DNA from: Hemicordylus capensis
Lineage: Eukaryota; Chordata; Lepidosauria; Squamata; Cordylidae
DNA: 64,000 bases
Assembly: GCF_027244095.1 (NCBI RefSeq)
Contig: NC_069661.1
Span: 13,712,001-13,776,000 of the forward strand
Reading direction: 5' to 3'
In this document: positions 53,255 through 64,000 of the stretch, piece after piece
Layout: each line of letters opens with the position of its first letter
How positions within the stretch are numbered: the stretch's first letter is position 1
Translations under genes and position numbers: made by a program
Notes under the pieces: model-generated
Database searches by the model: none
Seen by the model: the letters and a program-made list of their open reading frames with translations, nothing else
What the model was told of the DNA's origin: nothing

Positions 53255-56200
53255 AATATTCCATTTAAAAAGTGTCCCTTACACCTTTTTAGTAACTAAG
53301 CTTCCTAGTTACTGTAAGAGTTGAAGCTAGTTATGGTCCTAAAATGACACCAAAAGATTGGTTTAAGCCCCAGAAACCAATGGGGAAACTGTTGGCTCTT
53401 CCAGGAGAACCCTGCACCCCCAGCGTTCCTAGACAGTCTACAGCCCCCTTTAAGGACTGTTTAAATATTTTTAAATATATATAGAAATGGGTTCTTTGGG
53501 TTATTAACCAATGCGTTGCAAAGGTTAGAACAGTCTTAATGGAGGCTTTTGAGTTTGCAAATGGATTTAAGGGTATGTTCGAGACCTGTCTGAGAGGATT
53601 ACCAGCATTATTTAGCTGATTCAGATGTCCACCACTTAAAGCCACTTACCCTTCACTAGAATAGCTCAGTGTCTGCTTGGGAAGAGTTCATTCTTACACC
53701 GACACTGGTTGGGAGCATAATCTAAATTTACTAAGTAGTGTTTAGCAAGTAATTTGCTGTGGGGTTGGTCCTGGAGGATAAAGACAAATCCACGTGGCAC
53801 CTGTTTTTTCAGACTGGAGTCGCTCTAGCAGCACATCCATTGACCACAGCACATATGCATCCTCCATTTTCACCCTTGGTAGTATCTATTTGACTAGGAC
53901 TACAACTCCCATCATCCCTAGCCACAGTGTGCCAACCCTTTGCCACACTGATTCCTTGCTGAAGACAATATGCATGGAACTCTTGCACATTGCAGGTAGA
54001 GTGCTTCTTCAGTTTACAGTGGGTGTGACATAGCCACTATACTATACTCGTCCTCTAAGATACTGAGGTACAAATCAGAAAATCCCTGGTTTAACACCAT
54101 CTATATGAAAGGTGGCCTTATGCAAGTTTTTCCTTCTCCAGTCTGCAATAATGGGATCATAATGCTGATCTACCTCCAAGGAATGACAAGATAATACTGT
54201 ATAAAAGCACTTTGAACACTCAGAAGCGCTATTAAGATATTATAATCACTGGCCAAGTCTGTTGGGTCTCACTGAGCCCAAACAAAAAATCACATCTTAG
54301 ATAAAAATCGCTCGCCCTTGTAGCAATACACTGTGGAAATAAATTGGCAGTAGCAGAGAATTCGCCTTTAGGGAGAGTTTGCTGTTAGTGGCTGACATCC
54401 AGATTAATGTTGCACACACCAAATAACATTTTGCACATGCAACAGGGGAGGAGTGATTTTTAGCCTATTCCCCCCAATCCCTTCTGCAGCCCTCTGTGCC
54501 TTGTGAACATGTGTCCCTAAGGGCTTTAGAACTCTCAGGGACTATTTCTAGGAGGCACAGATGGAAGGGAAAACTGGCAGAAACCTGTCTTTCCCCTGCA
54601 CAATACTTTTTTAAGCGTTGGTAATGTTAGGATGTCAGCCACTAGGATGTCAGCCACTGACCTTATGAAGGAAACCAAGGATGCTGTGGAACACAGTTCA
54701 AAATCTACTATGCAGTGTTGTTTGTTGCTAGAGTAGACCTGATCCCACTCATAGCCTACATTCATGGCTCTAGTAACTCTGTGATCCGACTGCAGTCATG
54801 GCCAATGGGAATTATTTTTGAACATGGCTTGAAAAAGTACTGTGGGACTGTCCTTTGTTCTCACGTATTAGGTTTGTGCAGCAATCTACCAAAAGGAGCA
54901 TCAAGGCTGCGTGTGCATTAACAGTAGTGATATCAGAGGATATTCCTCATTTCTGGATTCTTGCCCAACTAATGAATGATGTAATCCTGAGAATCACTAC
55001 AGTAAACAGTGAGGTCAAGGACCTATATGGTAGCTTGAAAGAAAACTTCTGCCTTGCTACCGGGTCATTGCTCTTTAATCCAGTAGGGTTGCACCATAAT
55101 CTTGATGTAGCTGAATTCATGGTTTGCCCTCTAAACAGAGAGAGGTGAACCTGTTGAAAAGAATCCACATCTACACCAGCTAAATAAAGGGTAGTTAAAG
55201 CTTCAGACTGATCCTTGACAGTTGAGTTCATATCCTGCCTAAGAGGGTGCTATTTGATCATTCTAAATAGCCAATGTGGGGTGTTATGTTAAGAGTTTTG
55301 TACACACCTCTGTTAGGATACTTAAATCGCACTTGCCTGTCCTTGCTGGTAGTCTCTGGAAGAAGCTTGATTACTGAAGCTGCCACGTTTGTAATATCCC
55401 ACTAGACAGATGAAGGGAGTTGTGTGTTACAAAGCTGCAGCCGTCCAGCTCAATCTGCTCTGAATCTATACCCAAATTGATATGAAAAAAATCTCATTCT
55501 CCCATGCAACCATTCCAGTTTCCAAGTCTACAAGATCCAACCCTGGACCTTTCTATACAAGGAATAGAAGACAACGTTCCCTATGTGGGGTCTGTATACA
55601 TCTCATTACCAGAGGCTGAAGACAAGCAGGTGACAGATATTTACTTCCACCATGCCTTGTGAGCTTTCCCAGGGACAGTCGGATGGCTATTTAGGGAAAC
55701 AGAGAGCCAGAACAGACCCTTTGGTCTGTTCTACCTCCCCAGACTTTTCCATTGGGACAAACATTTAGGGACTGGGTATATGGTTTATTTTTAAGTGTTG
55801 GTTTTATGTTTTACTATTCTAGTACTTTATAAATGTTATTTCTGTGTTCCTAAAGCTGTTAGCTGATCCATGGGGCAGCATTACGTGGTGGGGGTGTTAC
55901 AGTAACATTATAGCCTCTTGAAAACACACCTACATGACAGCTAGGAGGTAATTCTGACGGCTAAATATATATATGCATGAATGCTTGGCGTGCCTGACAT
56001 ATTACAGACTTATTTTTACACTATGGAAGACCTTCAACATAAGGACTTCTGCATGGGTGATTTAGGTAAATGACCGACTCAAATCTGTCTGAGGTTCCAG
56101 GTAGTGTGTAGTGCAATGCAGATCAAGCATAAGCAAATTATTGGTTGATGTATATGTAGGGACGGAGACACAAGCAAGCCCAGGACAGCCATTTACCAGT

Positions 56201-57048
56201 GAAAAAGTACACTAATAAAATTAACATTCTTACTTGTGGTATAATCTGGTTGTGAGAGACCTATAACTCATTTTTAATCGAAATATGCTAATTCTTGCAG
56301 TGCTTTGGATTCTTCATCAAAGTGGAAAAGTAGTCAGTGCCGCCTACTTTCCATATTAGCATTTTCAGGACTAAATGATGCATTACGTTAAGCCCATCGT
56401 CAACGCTGCTGAGCTTTGCCTTTCTTTTTGAAGATAAGCAGCCAGATCAGCTCACCTCCTGGGGATAAGGACCACAGTGGGAGGCTAGGAGGACTTTGGT
56501 CCTGATCTGGCTACAACTTTTAAAAAGAACAGTTAAGCCTATCAGTGCTAAATGCAATGTGCTGTTTGACGCCCCAGTCATTCTGGAACTGGAGTTGTTT
56601 CTGCTCAGGTTAAAACAGCTGAGGGAGTGGCAAGAAATGACCCCAAGTGTCCTTGTATGTGGAAGAATTTGGCTACTGTAGTTTACATAGGTAAATCAAA
56701 AGTTCACATTAGTGGGAGCACTGCTTCGGTGACCTGGAAATGGACCAGAAATTTAAAATCATGCCTGTGCTTGTATCCAGTGTGCCAGTTCTTCTTTTCT
56801 CTCTTTTGAAAACATTATTTGCTTTTGGTGAGGCCTGCAGGCAATGAAAGGGCTATGCTGCTATATGAAGGACCAAAGTCCAAATAAGTATTGTCCACAG
56901 AAGCCTATCCTGAGGTGGTGTAATCACACAAGGGGGAGGGAAAGGATGCAGTTTAGTGGCTTGTGGGATGATGAGGCAGGCAGAGTTGAAATGAGCAGAA
57001 CACAAAATTAAGTTGCAAAGCACTCTTTGGATCACCTGGTCCAAACAC
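53255..57048. other. Repeat-poor intergenic block
   Basis: A possible hAT-MITE half at 53889-53935 (GACTACAACTCCCATCATCC) and a hairpin at about 56448-56510 (CCAGATCAG facing CTGATCTGG) are the only items seen. No exon of a neighbouring gene was recognised; in human the next gene, CCDC158, is on the opposite strand. Confidence 0.45.
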
Positions 57049-57651
57049 CTAAGAACATAAGAACAGCCCGGCTGGATCAGGCCCAAGGCCCATCTAGTCC
57101 AGCATCCTGTTCCACACAGTGGCCCAACAGATGCCGCTGGGGAGCCCACAGGCAAGAGGTATGTGCATGCCCTCTCTCCTGCTGTTGCTCCCCTGCAACT
57201 GGTATTGAGAGGCATCGTGCCTCTAAGGCTGGTGATGCCCCATAGCCATCAGACTAGTAGTCATTGATAAACCTGTCCTCCATGAATCTGTCTAAGCCCC
57301 TTTTAGAGCCATCCAAGCTGGTGGCCATCACCACATCCCATGGCAAGGAATTCCATAGATTAATTATGCGCTGTGTGAAAAAGTACTTCTGCTTGTTGGT
57401 CCTAAATTTCCCAACCTTCCGTTTCATGGGGTGACCCCTGGTTCTAGTGTTGTGAGAGAGGGGGAGAAATTTCTCTGTCTACCCTCTCCTCTCCATGCAT
57501 AATTTTATACACTTCAACCATGTCTCCCCTTAGTCGCCTCTTTTCCAAGGTAAAGAGCCCCAGATGCTGTAGCCTAGCCTCATAAGGAAGGTACTCCAGG
57601 CCCCTGATCATTTTGGTTGCCTTCTTCTGCACTTTTCGCAGTTCTACAATA
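57049..57651 (-). mobile_element. CR1 LINE, 3' end (about 600 bp)
   Basis: Begins with AAGAACATAAGAACAGCCCG (3' end), continues through the 3' UTR, and includes the end of ORF2 (minus-strand text VQKKATKMIRGLEYLPYEAR and LQHLGLFTLEKRRLRGDMVE). It is 5' truncated at 57651, where L2 sequence starts. Confidence 0.9.
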
Positions 57652-58059
57652 CGATGTCTTGCCTCCCTTGAGGCAGGACATCCTAAACCAGCTCTACAGC
57701 CAACAGGTACCTGCTCACCTTTACCGAAGAGAAAGGCATCTAATTGATCCTCTTGGATCTCTGCTGATCCTCTTGGATCTCTGCAGTTTTCAATACCATC
57801 GACCATGGTATCCTTCTGGGCTGCCTCAGAAAGGTGGGATTGGGTGGCACTGTTTTAAGTGGTTCCACTCCTACCTCTCTGGCAGATTCCAGATGGTTTT
57901 GATTGGAGACTGTTGCTCTGCAAAGTGAGAACTGGAGTTCCACAAAGCTCCATACTGTCTCCAATGCTCTTTAACATCTACATGAAACCGCTAGGAGAGA
58001 TCATCAGAAGGTTTGGTGCTGGGTGTTATCAATATGCTGATGACACCCAGATTGGAACA
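57652..58059 (+). mobile_element. L2 LINE, RT region, left part
   Basis: Text for ILSPMLFNIYMKPLGEIIRR, FGAGCYQYADDTQ (the RT catalytic YADD) and FNTIDHGILLGCL marks L2 on the + strand, with frame breaks. The element resumes at 63833 after the DIRS insertion. Confidence 0.8.
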
Positions 58060-58066
58060 TTGGTTC

Positions 58067-58225
58067 ACTTACCGTGAAGGCTTCTTCTGGTTGCTAGAGT
58101 CAAGGCCATCTCGATGGGTTAACCCCCCTCATGTGCTCCAGGGCAGGACTATGATAATTAGCTGTAAGATAGAAGCCTCTAGAGACTGAGGGGGATGACC
58201 CCGCCCAGTTCTTACAGGCCAAGTT
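58067..58225. repeat. DIRS terminal inverted repeat, left copy
   Basis: GGTTGCTAGAGTCAAGGCCA, CATGTGCTCCAGGGCAGGAC and ATAATTAGCTGTAAGATAGA match the reverse complement of 63700-63832 almost throughout. They continue to GACCCCGCCCAGTTCTTACA. Confidence 0.85.
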
Positions 58226-58429
58226 AGCAAAGAAAGACTGCCATATGATTCAAACAGTTAGAACAAGTAACAATGAAAAATATGAATACAAACAGAATGA
58301 AAAGTAAGATGTGACAGCAAACCAACAACACATCCCCTGCAATGAGGGATGAACCAGCAATAAGGGAAGATCCCCCAGGAGAAAATCAAGAAGCAACCGG
58401 CCGGGTGGGCCAAGATGGCCTTGACTCCA

Positions 58430-58515
58430 GCAACCGGAAGAAGCCTTCATGGTAAGTGAACCAATGCTCTATTCTCGGTTGCTGCAGCCAAGGCCATCTC
58501 AATGGGACATACCAA
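58430..58515. repeat. DIRS internal complementary region
   Basis: CAACCGGAAGAAGCCTTCAT and GGTAAGTGAACCAA are complementary to the outer end of the left terminal repeat. The next words TATTCTCGGTTGCTGCAGCC and AAGGCCATCTCAATGGG equal the outer end of the right repeat read on minus. A region joining both ends is the hallmark of DIRS replication through a circular form. Confidence 0.8.
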
Positions 58516-61500
58516 AGCCTGTACGTTGCCAGGGAGGGAGTGCTCTTAACTACTCCTGGGGAAGCACCCCCTGAAGCAACTGTCTACCAAAGACCGCCTG
58601 TGCAGAGGTGTAAATGTCCATCTTATAATGATGTGTGAAAGTTGATGGGTTTTTCCAGGTCACAGCCTTACAGATTTCCTGGACTGGCACATTGGTCGAG
58701 AACGCAGCCAAAATAGCTGCCACCCTCGTAGAATGAGCTGTTACATTTGATGGAGGCCGAACATTTTGTGTCTCATACACCAGAGCGATACATGCCCTTA
58801 TCCATCTAGCAATAGTTTGAGAAGACACTGCCTCGCCCATCGATCCTGGTAGGAAAGACATGAACAGGGAGTCGTTCTTACGAAAGGATGCTGATCTGTT
58901 GATATAAGTTTTAAGGCAGCATTTCATATCCAGTTTGTGCCAAAGTTTTTCTTGAAGATATTTTGGGTGAGGGCAAAAGGAAGGCAAGTACACGTCTTGT
59001 GACTGATGGAACTATGATGACACCTTGGTCTGGACGAAGGGGTCCAGTATCAGACAAACTCTCCATTGTAAATATGCAGTAGGCCTTGTGTACAGATAGG
59101 GCTCTCAGTTCTGACACACACCTAGCCGAAGTGACAGCAATTAGGAATGTCAGTTTGAGGGACAGCAATCTTAATGGAATTGACTTTATGGGCTCAAATG
59201 GGGCGTACTGAAGAGCTCTCAACATGGTATGTAGACTCCAAGACGGAAAACGGTGTGACGTCGGTGGAGATAACAATGTCGTTCCTCTCAGGAAATGTCT
59301 AAGAAGGGGATGCGAACGATCTAACCTTCTAGAGATGCCGGGGATAAGGCCCACTAGTGAAGCTGCCTGCCTTTTTAGCGTGTTAGGTCTTAACCCCTTA
59401 TCAAGACCCTCCTGTAGAAATAGTAGGAGATGGTGGATTGTAGTTTGCCTTCTGGGGACACTGTGATGTACTGACCAACGTAAGAATGCCCTCCAGGTAC
59501 ATTGGTAGACCCTGTTTGCTGAAGCTCTACGGGAAGTGAGAATTGTGTTGGAGACATTATCAGGGACGCCTTGGTTCCTCAGGACCTGCCGCTCAGTCTC
59601 CATGCGGCTAGCTGTAACCAGGCCGGGTTGGAATGTTTCACTGGTCCCTGTGTCAGTAGGTCTGGAATGATCGGAAGAAACCACGGCTCTGACATGTTCA
59701 GATGTAGCTCTGTGAACCAGGGTCTCCTTGGCCAGAAGGGAACTACTAGAATGACCTCTGCCCGCAGGACCCTGATGCCCGCAGGACCCTGATACGGCTG
59801 ACCCAGAGGCGCATCAGGACCCTGATGCGCAGGACCCTGATGACAGTAACGGGGTCGGTGGAAAAGCATATAATACCCCTGGTGGCCATGCAGCCAGCAT
59901 AGCGTCTGTGTCTTCCACCATCCTGCATGGAAACCTGGACAGAAACCATGGCAGTTTTGTGTTCTGGGGTGTGGTAAAGAGGTCGATTACTGATATCTCC
60001 CACCTGCGAGATAACTGATGGAAAACGTCTTCATTTAAAGACCACCCTCCTGGAAACAGGTCCTCCCTGCTGAGCCAATCGTCCAGACAGTTCAAAGCTC
60101 CCTTTACGTGATGTGCCACTAGAAAGGCCAGGTGAGATTCTCCCCATGTCATCAGTAGGGTTGCCTCCTTGTGTAACGATCGGGATCTCGTTCCCCCCTG
60201 CCTGTTCACATGGGCTTTTGCTGTTGTGTTGTTGTTCTTTACCAGAACGTTTTGCCCCTCAAGATCTGTTGGAATTTGCTGAGTGCCAGGCAGATGGCCT
60301 GCAGCTCCACCCAGTTGAAGGAGTGTTTCTTTTCCATTTTCAACCACTTCCCCTGAGCCGAATGATGTTGGTAGTGTGCACCCTAGCCTCTGTTGTTGGC
60401 ATCGGTTGTTACAATAATCCTTGGAAGGTCCAGGAATCTCTTCCCTTCCAACAGGTTCCTTGGTGAGAGCCACCAGGGAAGTGAGTGGCGCATCTGAGTT
60501 GGCAGAGTTAGGAGGAGATGTCGTTTTGTGGCAATGGCTGACTGATATGAAAGAAGGAACCACTGGAATTCCCTGAGGTGAAACCTTGCCCAGGTCACTG
60601 CTTCCAGTGTTGCCACCATCAGACCGAGAAGTCTCGCTAATGTCAAGAGCTGCACCGCCAGTGACGTGTAGGCCAGAATGACTTCTGAGTGTAGTGCCCG
60701 TAAACTGTCCTGTGGGAGGAAGAGCCGATCTTGTTCAGTGTCTATAACGACTCCCAGATGTTGGATCCTGTGGGACGGATAGAGCTGGCTCTTCTTGAGA
60801 TTTACTAAGAAACCGTGCTCACATAGGGTTCACAGTGTGATCTGACTTTGTCCAGACCTTCTCTTTGATTGGATCAGAAGATCGTCCAAGTAGGCGAATA
60901 TCCTGATCCCCTGAAGGCGGAGGTGGGCCATCAGAGGGGCCAGGACCTTTGTGAAGACTCTCGGAGCGGACAACAATATATGGGAGAGCCATATATTGGT
61001 AGTCCACTCCCACATATTTCAATATTAGAAAGACCCGGCTGCTGGGATGTATCGGAATGTGGAGGTAGGCCTCCTTTAAGTCTACTGACATCAGGAAGTC
61101 CCTGTGGTGTAGGGATTCCACTAGTGACCGCAGTGACTCCATCTGGAAACTTTTGTGGCGTACCCACTTGTTTAGGTACTATAAGTCCAACACTGCTCTT
61201 TTGGAACTGTTCTTTTTGGAGATGGTAAAGAGAATAGAATAAATGCCCCTCCCTTCCTGGCCGTGAGGAACATGCTCCACTGCTCCTATATCCATGAGAT
61301 GTTGAATCGCCTTTTTTTGTCCTAAGTGCTTGAAAGTAGAGTTGGAGCGTGGAGTGGGAAGGAATTTGTGTGTGTGTGGGAGGGGCATTCAATTCTATTC
61401 TGTAACCCTTTTGAATTAGGCTTAAAACCCAGCTGTCTGTCGTGGATTGCTCCCAAGCATGGAAGAAGCCTGACAAGCAACCCCCCAGGATTGATAGATC

Positions 61501-63524
61501 TGAGTCATTGTTGCTTGGAAGTTTTTGTCTGGGTGAAAGCCTGTCTGTTGTTCCCCATGCTCCTTGCTGGAAGCACTGTTGATTCCATGCCCCTTGCAGT
61601 GGTCTGAAGTCCCTGTCATGACCCCTGTAGGGGGCCTGAAAGGAACGAAAGGGCTGGAAGAGCCTTTTATAGTTTAGTTTTTCCGACTTGCAGGGAGCTG
61701 AGGGCATGGTTTTCCTCTTGTCCTTAGACCCCACGAGCACCTCAAGTGCTGTATCACCCAATAGTTTTGTGCCATTGTATGGAACTGCAGTTAAGTTGGT
61801 CCTAGACACAGAATCCACCTGCCAGCTTTTTAGCCAGAGGTGTCTCCTGCCCACCACCATGGCAGCTGACGCCCTGGAGGAAAATCTGATGGAGTCCAAT
61901 GTGGCGTCCGCCACAAAGGCCTGGGCCTTCTGAAGCTTTAAAAGTTGCTGGGGCAGATGTACCGGGTCACTAGGAGTCTCACTGAGCAAGTCATCAAATC
62001 ATAGCAAATTAGCTCTGGCCACCATTGAAGCTGCTGCCGAAGAGTGGGTTGCTAGTGATGAGTTGTCATGGACTCTTCTTAGGGCAATCTCCACCTTCTT
62101 ATCTGATGGATCTTTTAAAGAAGCTTCTCCATCCCTGAGTAGCAGGGACCCGGAAATCAACTGGGCCACCGGGGCGTCAGTATTTGGGGGTCTTTAGGAG
62201 ATCAGAAGACTCCTGCTGAAAGGAGTAGAAATGGGATGCTGCTAGGTTTGGCCCCAGGAAAGGCCAAATCCCCTTTAGCCATTTGAGTAGATTCAGGTGC
62301 TATCTTAGCCTGTAGACCTATGATTGTTATCACCTTGGTCATTAAAGGATTACAATCCTCAGGGATGAATAAATGCTGTGAGATGTTGGTGGATTCAAGT
62401 TCCTCTCCCCCCGACCACTCCTCCCCTTCTTGTCTGGAAGGACATCAGGGTCCTGGTTGTCCTTGCCCTTGCCCACTTGGTCCCCTTCTATGTTGCCTTC
62501 AAGTTCAGGGATAGGGGTTTTTAGCTTTTCATGACCAGTGGATCTAACGTTCAAAGGAGTGGGGTTCCCAGATTCAGGGCCTGATAATTCAGAGGAGCGA
62601 TCCTCTTTATCATAATGTTTCAGATCCTTTACCATCTTAGTATGTGACCTTTTGGTATGTTTCTTCTTCCTTTTTACTTTTTTGAGGGAAGCGGGAGGGA
62701 GGAATCAGTAGATGAGGACTCCCCCAAGGAGGATGACACTTGCTTACGCTTTTTGGACTTTTTATCTTTCTTAGGGGGTTTAAGTTGGAGTACTGTCTCA
62801 ACAATAGTGTTCTTAAACCATGCCTGCCATTCCAGGGGAACTGCTTTAGGCAAGCTAGTGGCCAGATTGGAGGGCCCCGCACTTGGACCACCCTTCCCTT
62901 GGAAAGAGCTCACCAATTCCTCTGGTTGTCCTTGACTATCACTCTTGGGATCAACAGTGTGCCGCTTCTGCGATTCCTGAGGGCCGCTAGGAATTTTTGC
63001 GCCCTTTTTGTCGCGCCCACCATTTTGGAGAAGCTGCTGCTTGGAAGAACGTGGCGCTGCCATTGTAGCCTTCTCCGTTAAAGCCTTTAACTCCGCCTGA
63101 GCTGGGGGCGGGTTCGCGAGCAGGCTGCAGCTCCACAATGGGGAGATCAACTGCCAAGCCCCTGAGGGAACTCCTGGCTTCCAGTCCTTGCCGCAGAACT
63201 CCAAGTTACTCGGCCCGAGGGCAGGGAACTTGAGGCGGCAGAGCTCTGTACTGCGCCAGGCAGCTCTTAAGGTGGCTGGCGAGGGCAGTGTTGACGAGGG
63301 AGAGAGGAGGCTCGCGGGTGGTGGTACCCTTCGTCGCGCTGGGCAGCTCTGAAGCAGCCGAGGTGGATCCAGTCGGCAACAGAGCTCCAGGGGCTCCTGA
63401 GTTGCAGGGGAAATTACCCCCTGCCCTCCCAGTGGGGACACAGACGTTAATAACTGTTCCTGCATGCTCCATACAGTATAAGGGGGGGTGACGGAATAAG
63501 GGAAGGCATAAATGCAGGGGGGGA

Positions 63525-63574
<50 letters not shown>
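63525..63574. repeat. (TA)n(GA)n microsatellite
   Basis: About 20 bp of TA repeats is followed by about 28 bp of GA repeats, inside the 5' part of the DIRS element. Confidence 0.95.
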
Positions 63575-63699
63575 GCACAGAAGGGTAGAAGTGGATTGAA
63601 AAGGTTAACAGGAGAGGTGAAGAACAAGGCAAAAAATAGCAGAAAATATAAGTAGATAATGAGGAGAAGGAAGAAAGTCTGCCTGGAGCAATGCAGGAC

Positions 63700-63832
63700 T
63701 GTAAGAACTGGGCGGGGTCATCCCCCTCAGGCTCTAGAGGCTTCTATCTTACAGCTAATTATCATAGTCCTGCCCTGGAGCACATGAGGGGGATAACCCA
63801 TCAAGATGGCCTTGACTGCAGCAACCGAGAAT
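63700..63832. repeat. DIRS terminal inverted repeat, right copy
   Basis: Reverse complement of 58067-58225 (CTTACAGCTAATTATCATAG, GTCCTGCCCTGGAGCACATG, TGGCCTTGACTGCAGCAACC). Confidence 0.85.
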
Positions 63833-64000
63833 TACTTCTCCATGTTGACCTCATCAGGAAATTGCATATCTTCCCTAAATGCTTGCTTGGAGGCAGCAAT
63901 AGGCTGGATGAGGGATAACAAACTGAAATTGAATCCAAATAAGAAGGAAGTACTGGCTGTGGGGGGTCGGGACCCAAGAGATGATTTAGATCTGCCTGTT
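63833..64000 (+). mobile_element. L2 LINE, RT region, right part (runs off window)
   Basis: Text for CLEAAIGWMRDNKLKLNPNK, KKEVLAVGGRDPRDDLDLPV continues the L2 reverse transcriptase a short distance after the YADD block at 58040, so one L2 is split by the DIRS element. Confidence 0.8.

Larger units (their letters stand above)
58060..63832 (-). mobile_element. DIRS-type tyrosine-recombinase retroelement (fossil), inserted in an L2
   Basis: Reading on the minus strand, the parts run in the standard DIRS order: a gag-like region (about 63630-62670, Pro/Ser/Lys-rich), RT (about 61990-60800, with SVDLKEAYLHIPIHP and IFAYLDDLLIQSK), RNase H and downstream DIRS-specific region (about 60660-59760, LNCLDDWLSRED, SVIDLFTTPQNTKLPWFLSR), and tyrosine recombinase (about 59690-58550, YQCTWRAFLRWSVHH, FLIAVTSARCVSELRALS, STFTHHYKMD). 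Terminal repeats and an internal complementary region are present. The coding parts are broken in roughly half a dozen places, so it looks nearly complete in layout but dead; age moderate, and younger than the L2 it splits. Confidence 0.85.

Overview
The window looks like a nuclear chromosome segment from a squamate reptile, probably a lizard. It has spliced vertebrate exons and a repeat load typical of that group: CR1, L2 and BovB LINEs, Sauria-type SINEs, 5S-rRNA-derived SINEs, DIRS elements, hAT and Tc1/mariner DNA transposons. The species cannot be told from the sequence.

Two host genes are supported, both on the + strand. The 3' part of FAM47E is spread over exons at 6560-6736, 14408-14557 and 20710-20796. 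It ends either in a stop-bearing exon at 26190-26387 with its own AATAAA, or through a further coding exon candidate at 29091-29212. The 5' exons of FAM47E lie before the window. STBD1 (starch-binding domain protein 1, the glycogen/Atg8 adaptor) is complete in two exons: 44600-44879 in a CpG island and 49345-50117, with a poly(A) signal at 50517. FAM47E followed by STBD1 is the same order and orientation as on human chromosome 4, where a FAM47E-STBD1 read-through transcript is known.

The rest is intron and intergenic DNA filled with nested repeats. 1-5 kb: a BovB LINE that stops at a fragment of a DIRS element, then antiparallel CR1 pieces. 14.6-18.9 kb: an old near-full-length CR1 carrying a 779-bp Tc1/mariner insertion, a 466-bp GC-rich hAT palindrome, and an internal deletion plugged by 34 nt of U2 snRNA sequence. 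28.2-28.8 kb: a four-copy tandem repeat. 30.5-31.8 kb: a 1.27-kb palindromic hAT-like element with a perfect 8-bp target duplication and a higher-order inverted-repeat core. 33.6-34.5 kb: hAT inside hAT plus an L2 tail. 36.3-40.7 kb: a near-complete CR1 whose ORF1 and ORF2 share one reading frame. 57-64 kb: a CR1 3' end, then an L2 LINE split by a DIRS retroelement that still shows terminal inverted repeats and an internal complementary region.

The most unusual items are the palindromic hAT family with its ordered core, the U2 snRNA patch in the CR1 deletion, the single-frame ORF1/ORF2 layout of the younger CR1, and the alternative 3' ends of FAM47E. I found no operon-like or CRISPR-like system. 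All boundaries come from reading by eye; most repeat edges are good to about 5-30 bp.
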